A stretch of 10,739 nt of DNA, taken from Hyphomicrobiales bacterium. GTDB taxonomy: Bacteria > Pseudomonadota > Alphaproteobacteria > Rhizobiales > TMED25. The stretch lies in the NCBI GenBank assembly GCA_016780665.1, contig JADHLM010000037.1:1-10739 (forward strand), given 5' to 3'. The notes under the pieces are model-generated. The model saw only the letters and a list, made by a program, of their open reading frames with translations, made no database searches and was not told the DNA's origin. Position numbers and translations under genes: made by a program. Of the stretch, positions 7,094-10,739 are shown one piece after another (the first letter of the stretch is position 1; each line of letters starts with the position of its first letter).

Positions 7094-7113
7094 TTGAATA
7101 AAAAACTAGATAC

Positions 7114-7821
7114 TTATTTTATTTTTTTTAATTTATCTTGGTGAATTTGGTACAAATCAGGTCTATTTTGTTTTGTTGTTTCTATGGACTGAGTCATTCT
7201 CCATTCTGATATCTTTTTGTGATTTCCTGATAACAAAATATCCGGGGTCTGATATCCATCATACTCTCTAGGCAGGGTGTATTGAGGATACTCCAATAGT
7301 CCATCTTCAAAACTTTCTGAGAATTGAGACTCTTTTTTATTCATTACCCCATCTATTAATCTCACACATGAGTCGATAATATTTATTGCAGCAATATCTC
7401 CATTTGTAAGCACAAAATCTCCAGTTGAAATTTCTAAACCATTTGTTGCCTGCACGATCCTGTGATCAATCCCTTCAAATCTGCCACACAATATTATAAT
7501 TCCTTCACCAGCGACAAACTCTTTGGCTATACTTTGTTGATATTTTATGCCTCTGGCTGCCGGAATTATTAATGGTCTTGTGTCACCCGATTTTCTGAGA
7601 CGTTGAATAACAGGGATTATAATATCTGCCCTCAAAATCATACCTGGACCGCCACCAGTTGGAGGGCCATCTATTTTTATTTTTTTCTTATCTTTGTGTT
7701 TCTCAATTTGGACATAATCAATTGACCACAAATTATCATCCAGAGCTTTTCCTGTAATACTAAACCCAAGTGGCCCTGGGAATATTTCAGGGGTTGATGT
7801 TATAACAGTAACTTTCCACAT
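7114..7821 (-). CDS. trmD: tRNA (guanine-37-N1)-methyltransferase TrmD
   Basis: TrmD methylates N1 of G37, next to the anticodon of tRNAs reading CNN codons, using S-adenosylmethionine, and prevents +1 frameshifting. The 235-residue chain is near the usual length. It shows the trefoil-knot signatures in order: G-P-P-T-G-G-G-P-G-M (52-61), L-C-G-R-F-E-G-I-D (111-119), the E-I-S-T-G-D-F-V-L-T stretch (130-139), F-E-D173-G-L-L-E with the probable catalytic Asp, and L-S-G-N-H-K-K-I-S-E-W-R (197-208) that contributes to tRNA binding. It follows rimM by 11 bases. No Shine-Dalgarno is seen; the start context is TTCAAAATG, identical to that of rimM. rplS, the common next gene, does not follow; a Gfo/Idh/MocA gene does. 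Assignment is essentially certain. Confidence 0.97.
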   Translation of the reverse strand: MWKVTVITSTPEIFPGPLGFSITGKALDDNLWSIDYVQIEKHKDKKKIKIDGPPTGGGPGMILRADIIIPVIQRLRKSGDTRPLIIPAARGIKYQQSIAKEFVAGEGIIILCGRFEGIDHRIVQATNGLEISTGDFVLTNGDIAAINIIDSCVRLIDGVMNKKESQFSESFEDGLLEYPQYTLPREYDGYQTPDILLSGNHKKISEWRMTQSIETTKQNRPDLYQIHQDKLKKIK

Positions 7822-7832
7822 TTTGAATTGTA

Positions 7833-8363
7833 TTAATTAATTAATAATTTATTTGAAATAATAATTTTCGCTTCATTTAAAGACACTTCCGGGAAATTTT
7901 CTTGTGTGAATGGAATCATTATAAGTTCAGCATCTTCCTTCTTTATTTCAATTATATCACCCGCTCCAAAATTATACACCATGTTAATAGTCCCTATATC
8001 TAGATCATTATTATCCTTTACTGATAAACCAATTAAATCATATATGAAATACTCATCATCTTCTGGAACAGCAAAATCTGACCTTCTTGTATAAATATAA
8101 TCATCTTCTAAAGTGCTAGGATCAATATCATTTATTGAATTGAATTCAGCGATAAAGTGTGACCCCTTTTTTCCTTTTAATTGGTCACTTAACTTAATAC
8201 TATATTTTCCACTTAAATATAAATTCTTGTAAGTTTTAATACTGCTTGGTTCTTCAGTATAAGACTTAACTTGAAACTTTGATTTATTTAAAAACTTTAC
8301 CAGTTTTCCTACACAAATCAGCTTATTGTATTTGTTTTCTTTAGACTTTTTCTCTTGGGTCAT
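7833..8363 (-). CDS. rimM: 16S rRNA processing/30S maturation factor RimM, with eroded N-terminal motif
   Basis: RimM binds ribosomal protein S19 and helps mature the 3' (head) domain of the 30S subunit. The 176-residue protein has the two expected parts: an N-terminal barrel (about 14-95) and a C-terminal PRC barrel (about 100-176), with E-Y-F-I-Y-D-L-I-G-L (104-113), the L-D-I-G-T-I turn (121-126) and the G-A-G-D-I-I-E-I strand (133-140) as landmarks. In most RimM proteins V-G-x-I is followed by G-x-x-H-G-x-x-G-E-V; here V18-G-K-L-V-K-F-L-N-K-S-K-F-Q-V lacks those glycines and the histidine and is about one residue shorter. Position between rpsP and trmD leaves little doubt about identity. 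It begins 14 bases after the rpsP stop codon, with no Shine-Dalgarno. An N-terminal Lys-rich extension of about 12 residues precedes the barrel. Confidence 0.93.
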   Translation of the reverse strand: MTQEKKSKENKYNKLICVGKLVKFLNKSKFQVKSYTEEPSSIKTYKNLYLSGKYSIKLSDQLKGKKGSHFIAEFNSINDIDPSTLEDDYIYTRRSDFAVPEDDEYFIYDLIGLSVKDNNDLDIGTINMVYNFGAGDIIEIKKEDAELIMIPFTQENFPEVSLNEAKIIISNKLLIN

Positions 8364-8377
8364 TTTGAACGAAAAAA

Positions 8378-8902
8378 CTATTTGGTTTCTTCATCACCTG
8401 CTTCCGCTTCTGGAGCTTCTTCTACCGCTGGAGCTTCTTCTGCTGGAGCTTCTTCTGCAGCTGGTGCTTCCTCTGCTGGTGCTTCCTCTGCTGGAGCTTC
8501 TTCTACCGCTGGTGCTTCCTCTGCTGGAGCTTCTTCTACCGCTGGTGCTTCCGCTGCTGGAGCTTCTTCTGCAGCCGGTGCTTCCTCTGCTGGAGCTTCT
8601 TCAACTTCTTTTTTTGGAATTGCTTTTTTAGGGTTATTTCTTGGGTCACGTTTTGCTAGACCTTCTGCATCAAGAAAACGAAGAACTCTATCTGTTGGCT
8701 TTGCACCAACACCCATCCAATATGATATTCTTTCGTTTTGAAGAGTGACTCTTTCCTTATGATCTTTAGGAAGCAATGGATTATAAGTTCCAAGTTTCTC
8801 AATAAATCTACCGTCTCTTGGGTTTCTTACATCTGTTACAACTATTCTGTAATATGGACGTTTCTTTGAGCCGCCTCTGGCCAACCTAATTTTTAATGCC
8901 AT
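8378..8902 (-). CDS. rpsP: 30S ribosomal protein S16 with long Ala/Glu/Pro-rich C-terminal tail
   Basis: The first 80 or so residues are canonical bacterial S16: MALKIRLARGGSKKRPYYRI, then D-G-R-F-I-E-K-L-G-T-Y-N-P and the D-R-V-L-R-F-L-D stretch. S16 is an early-binding 30S protein needed for assembly. From about residue 99 to 174 the chain becomes a low-complexity acidic tail built from E-E-A-P-A variants, with twelve E-A-P triplets, ending G-D-E-E-T-K. Extended S16 tails rich in Ala and charged residues are familiar in alphaproteobacteria; this one is nearly as long as the folded core. AAGGAA eight bases upstream is a plausible ribosome binding site. It lies 43 bases after ffh and 14 before rimM. 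The tail is likely disordered, on the ribosome surface; its function is unknown. Confidence 0.97.
   Translation of the reverse strand: MALKIRLARGGSKKRPYYRIVVTDVRNPRDGRFIEKLGTYNPLLPKDHKERVTLQNERISYWMGVGAKPTDRVLRFLDAEGLAKRDPRNNPKKAIPKKEVEEAPAEEAPAAEEAPAAEAPAVEEAPAEEAPAVEEAPAEEAPAEEAPAAEEAPAEEAPAVEEAPEAEAGDEETK
8445..8609. repeat. 33-bp-period tandem repeat within the rpsP tail
   Basis: Bases 8478-8510 and 8511-8543 are identical 33-base units (11 codons, peptide AVEEAPAEEAP). Comparing the sequence with itself at a 33-base shift gives identity over 8475-8519. Two diverged copies follow at 8544-8576 and 8577-8609, and a shuffled related unit precedes at 8445-8477. The period is a multiple of three, so copy changes keep the reading frame. 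Local GC is visibly higher than in the surrounding genes because of the Ala/Pro/Glu codons. Confidence 0.85.
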
Positions 8903-8945
8903 TCCAATTCCTTTTAATTAAAATTCCACTTATAAATAGCCACAT

Positions 8946-10445
8946 TCACTTTTTTCGTCCAGTCAAATTTAACAAATTTGATAATTTATTTTGAGAATTT
9001 GGCAATCCGGGCAATCCAGGCAGTTTACCGCCAGGGGTATTACTCTGCAATTGAGATAGCATTTTTTCTGAAATATTACTATCATTTAATTTACTAATTT
9101 CATTATTATTTAAATCTGTCATATCAAAATTTTGATCTAACATACCCTTCTTCCCAAATTTTTTCATCATATCTGATGTTTGCCGATATAACTTAATGAG
9201 CTTATTTATTTCTGACACCTCTGTGCCTGAACCTCTTGCTATTCGTCTTTTTCTAGAAGCATTCAATAATTTAGGGTTTCTTTTCTCCTTCGGTGTCATT
9301 GAAGAAATAATTGCGATTTGTCGTATGATAATTTTATCATTCATGTTTGACTCAGCCATTTGCTTTTTGACCTTGCTAACCCCGGGTAACATTCCAAGTA
9401 TCCCAGAAATACCGCCCATTTTCGACATCTGCTTTAGTTGCTGTGCCATATCATCAAGATCAAACAGACCTTTTGATATTTTCTTTGCTATCTTGTTGGC
9501 ATTCTCAGTATCGATCGTTTCTTTAGCTTTCTCAACAAGAGATACAATATCTCCCATTCCAAGAATCCTATTTGAAATACGATCAGGGTAAAATTCTTCT
9601 AAATTTTCTATCTTCTCCCCTACACCAACAAACTTTATTGGTTGACCAGTAATATGCCTCATTGAGAGAGCGGCCCCACCACGTGAGTCACCATCTAACC
9701 TTGTTAAAATTACTCCCGTTAGTGGTAGTTTTTGTGAAAAAGATTTAGCAACATTTACAGCATCTTGACCAGTTAAAGCATCTGCAACCAGCATTATCTC
9801 CTGAGAATTTGCAATTTGATTGATGCTATCTAATTCATTCATTAGACCTTCATCTACATGTAACCTGCCAGCTGTATCCAAAATCAATACATCAAAACCA
9901 CCTAATTTAGCTTCTTGAAAAGCTCTTTTGGCTATCTCTGTCGGCTTTTGGTTTTTAATTATTGGTAGTGTATTAATAGAGTTTTCATTCCCAAGGATTT
10001 CTAGTTGCTCCTGCGCGGCTGGCCGATTTACATCCAAAGATGCCATCATTACTTTGTTTTTATATTTATTTCTGATGAAATGAGCAATTTTTGCAGAAGT
10101 GGTTGTTTTTCCTGAACCCTGTAAACCTACCATCATAATTACTGCAGGTGGGTTTACTTTTAAGTTTAACTCCACATTTTCTGAACCAAGAAGTTTTGTG
10201 AGTTCATCGTTAACAATTTTAATTACAGTTTGTCCGGGTGAAACAGATTGTATAACTTCTTCACCAATTGCTTTTTCTCTCACTTTTTCTAGAAAATCTT
10301 TTACGACTTCCAATGCAACATCGGCTTCTAAGAGTGCCCTTCTAACCTCCCTAAGGGCTTCATCAACATTCAACTCAGTGAGGAGTCCCCTTCCGGTAAT
10401 TTTTGAAAATACGGTTGATAATCTATCTGATAATGTCTCAAACAT
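8946..10445 (-). CDS. ffh: Signal recognition particle protein Ffh (SRP54)
   Basis: Ffh is the GTPase of the signal recognition particle; with 4.5S RNA it binds signal sequences on nascent chains and delivers ribosomes to FtsY at the inner membrane. The 499-residue chain has the N-domain helical bundle (about 1-85) and the G domain with P-loop G107-L-Q-G-S-G-K-T-T115, D138-V-N-R-P-A-A-Q, D190-T-A-G-R-L, T248-R-L-D251 in place of T-K-L-D, and G267-Q-P-I-K-F-V-G-V-G-E-K. The methionine-rich M domain (about 328-435) contains the RNA-binding R-K-R-R-I-A-R-G-S-G-T (398-408). An Asn/Ser-rich linker leads to a terminal G-K-L-P-G-L-P-G-L-P motif common in alphaproteobacteria. The ATG is preceded by a weak GAG at eight bases. 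rpsP follows after 43 bases. Assignment is certain. Confidence 0.98.
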   Translation of the reverse strand: MFETLSDRLSTVFSKITGRGLLTELNVDEALREVRRALLEADVALEVVKDFLEKVREKAIGEEVIQSVSPGQTVIKIVNDELTKLLGSENVELNLKVNPPAVIMMVGLQGSGKTTTSAKIAHFIRNKYKNKVMMASLDVNRPAAQEQLEILGNENSINTLPIIKNQKPTEIAKRAFQEAKLGGFDVLILDTAGRLHVDEGLMNELDSINQIANSQEIMLVADALTGQDAVNVAKSFSQKLPLTGVILTRLDGDSRGGAALSMRHITGQPIKFVGVGEKIENLEEFYPDRISNRILGMGDIVSLVEKAKETIDTENANKIAKKISKGLFDLDDMAQQLKQMSKMGGISGILGMLPGVSKVKKQMAESNMNDKIIIRQIAIISSMTPKEKRNPKLLNASRKRRIARGSGTEVSEINKLIKLYRQTSDMMKKFGKKGMLDQNFDMTDLNNNEISKLNDSNISEKMLSQLQSNTPGGKLPGLPGLPNSQNKLSNLLNLTGRKK

Positions 10446-10611
10446 ATATAATCTCGTTTATCCCTAATCTATTAATTTCATATAACACCACTCTGAGAAT
10501 ATCTAAAATATTTCAAATAATCTAACTATTACTATCATAAAATAAAAAAAATAACTATATTGCAAATATACATTACTTTACAATTGCAAGATATGCTTCA
10601 AAGTTAATATA
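10446..10611. promoter_or_regulatory. Divergent AT-rich intergenic region between ffh and the aminotransferase gene
   Basis: These 166 bases separate two divergently transcribed genes and should hold promoters for both. For ffh, the minus strand offers TTGTAA (10583-10578) and TATAGT (10559-10554) with an 18-base spacer, a modest match that would give a leader near 100 bases. ATTGCAA occurs twice as a direct repeat (10559-10565 and 10583-10589); its core TTGCAA is self-complementary. No convincing promoter was found for the aminotransferase. In DNA this AT-rich the matches are weak evidence. Confidence 0.3.
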
Positions 10612-10739
10612 ATGAATAAAATTTCCTTTATCGATCTAAAGACACAATATTCAGTTTTAGAACAAAATATTAAAAATTCTATCTCCAATGTTCTTGAAAG
10701 TGGTCAATTCATTCTTGGTCCAATTGTTGAGGAAGCTGA
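10612..10739 (+). CDS. DegT/DnrJ/EryC1/StrS family PLP-dependent sugar aminotransferase, N-terminal fragment
   Basis: Only the first 42 residues are in the window. They read MNKISFIDLKTQY, then a helix, then V-L-E-S-G-Q-F-I-L-G-P-I-V-E-E. The F-I-D-L-K-x-Q-Y opening and the G-Q-F-I-L-G-P motif are characteristic of the nucleotide-sugar aminotransferases of this family (WbpE-like and relatives), which place an amino group on a 3-oxo or 4-oxo sugar using pyridoxal phosphate, for surface polysaccharides or glycosylation. The catalytic lysine lies beyond the edge. The ATG is set by alignment of the N-terminus to the family; no strong ribosome binding site is visible. It is divergent from ffh and probably opens a separate, envelope-sugar locus to the right (inference). 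Confidence 0.85.
   Translation, partial: MNKISFIDLKTQYSVLEQNIKNSISNVLESGQFILGPIVEEA

Noticed and set aside
7073..7095. Hairpin AATTG-AAAAAA-CAATT followed by Ts on the minus strand, as a trmD terminator
   Set aside because: The stem is only five base pairs with a single G:C pair, too weak for intrinsic termination; the same bases are better explained as part of a promoter.
8326..8741. Two long plus-strand reading frames, one Leu-rich and one Ala/Ser/Gly-rich, across the rpsP tail
   Set aside because: They are antisense products of the repetitive rpsP tail; the low-complexity repeats avoid stops in several frames. The minus-strand frame encodes an unmistakable S16.
8912..8923. 12-base palindrome TTTTAATTAAAA in the rpsP leader as a regulatory operator
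   Set aside because: Only A and T, short, and expected by chance in such DNA; no second copy or hairpin supports a control element.
9196..10467. Plus-strand reading frames of 122 and 131 codons opposite ffh
   Set aside because: Ffh is certain on the minus strand and these show no recognisable family, ribosome binding site or neighbour context.
10584..10613. TTGCAA and TATAAT with an 18-base spacer on the plus strand as promoter of the aminotransferase gene
   Set aside because: The -10 box overlaps the ATG at 10612, so transcription would start inside the gene, and the conserved N-terminus requires that start codon.

Overview
The window looks like a chromosomal piece of an AT-rich, probably marine, alphaproteobacterium. 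The evidence is the ffh-rpsP-rimM-trmD order, an S16 protein with a long Ala/Glu/Pro tail, and generally low GC. No RNA gene, IS element, CRISPR array or attachment site was seen. The organism assignment is inference from gene order and protein flavour only.

Layout. Bases 3-272 (+) are the 3' end of a PotA-type ABC ATPase. It is followed by a complete amidohydrolase-2 family gene (334-1308, +) resembling gamma-resorcylate decarboxylase. A perfect 15-bp hairpin (1293-1325) sits between this gene and the convergent minus-strand block. Ten genes then run on the minus strand. Read 5' to 3' they are ffh, rpsP, rimM and trmD (a housekeeping translation and secretion cluster, 10445 down to 7114), followed by a Gfo/Idh/MocA oxidoreductase, a tandem universal stress protein, a thiolase-fold protein, a DUF35 zinc-ribbon protein, a ThDP-dependent enzyme and an AhpD/CMD-like protein (7040 down to 1345). 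A plausible promoter (7066-7093, minus) marks the switch between the two groups. At the right edge a divergent DegT/DnrJ/EryC1 aminotransferase begins (10612, +).

How the genes may work together. The genes from 1 to 7040 read as an accessory catabolic module: uptake ATPase, a metal-dependent decarboxylase or hydrolase, an NAD(P)-dependent oxidoreductase, a ThDP C-C bond enzyme, and a thiolase-fold/DUF35 pair. The thiolase-fold protein lacks the canonical thiolase catalytic residues. This pairing recalls the Ltp2-ChsH2(DUF35) retro-aldolases of steroid side-chain degradation. A small-molecule degradation pathway with a C-C cleaving aldolase step is therefore the most interesting hypothesis here, but the substrate cannot be read from sequence.

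Other points of note are a RimM whose N-terminal glycine-rich motif is eroded, recent 33-bp tandem duplication in the S16 tail, and the absence of rplS after trmD.
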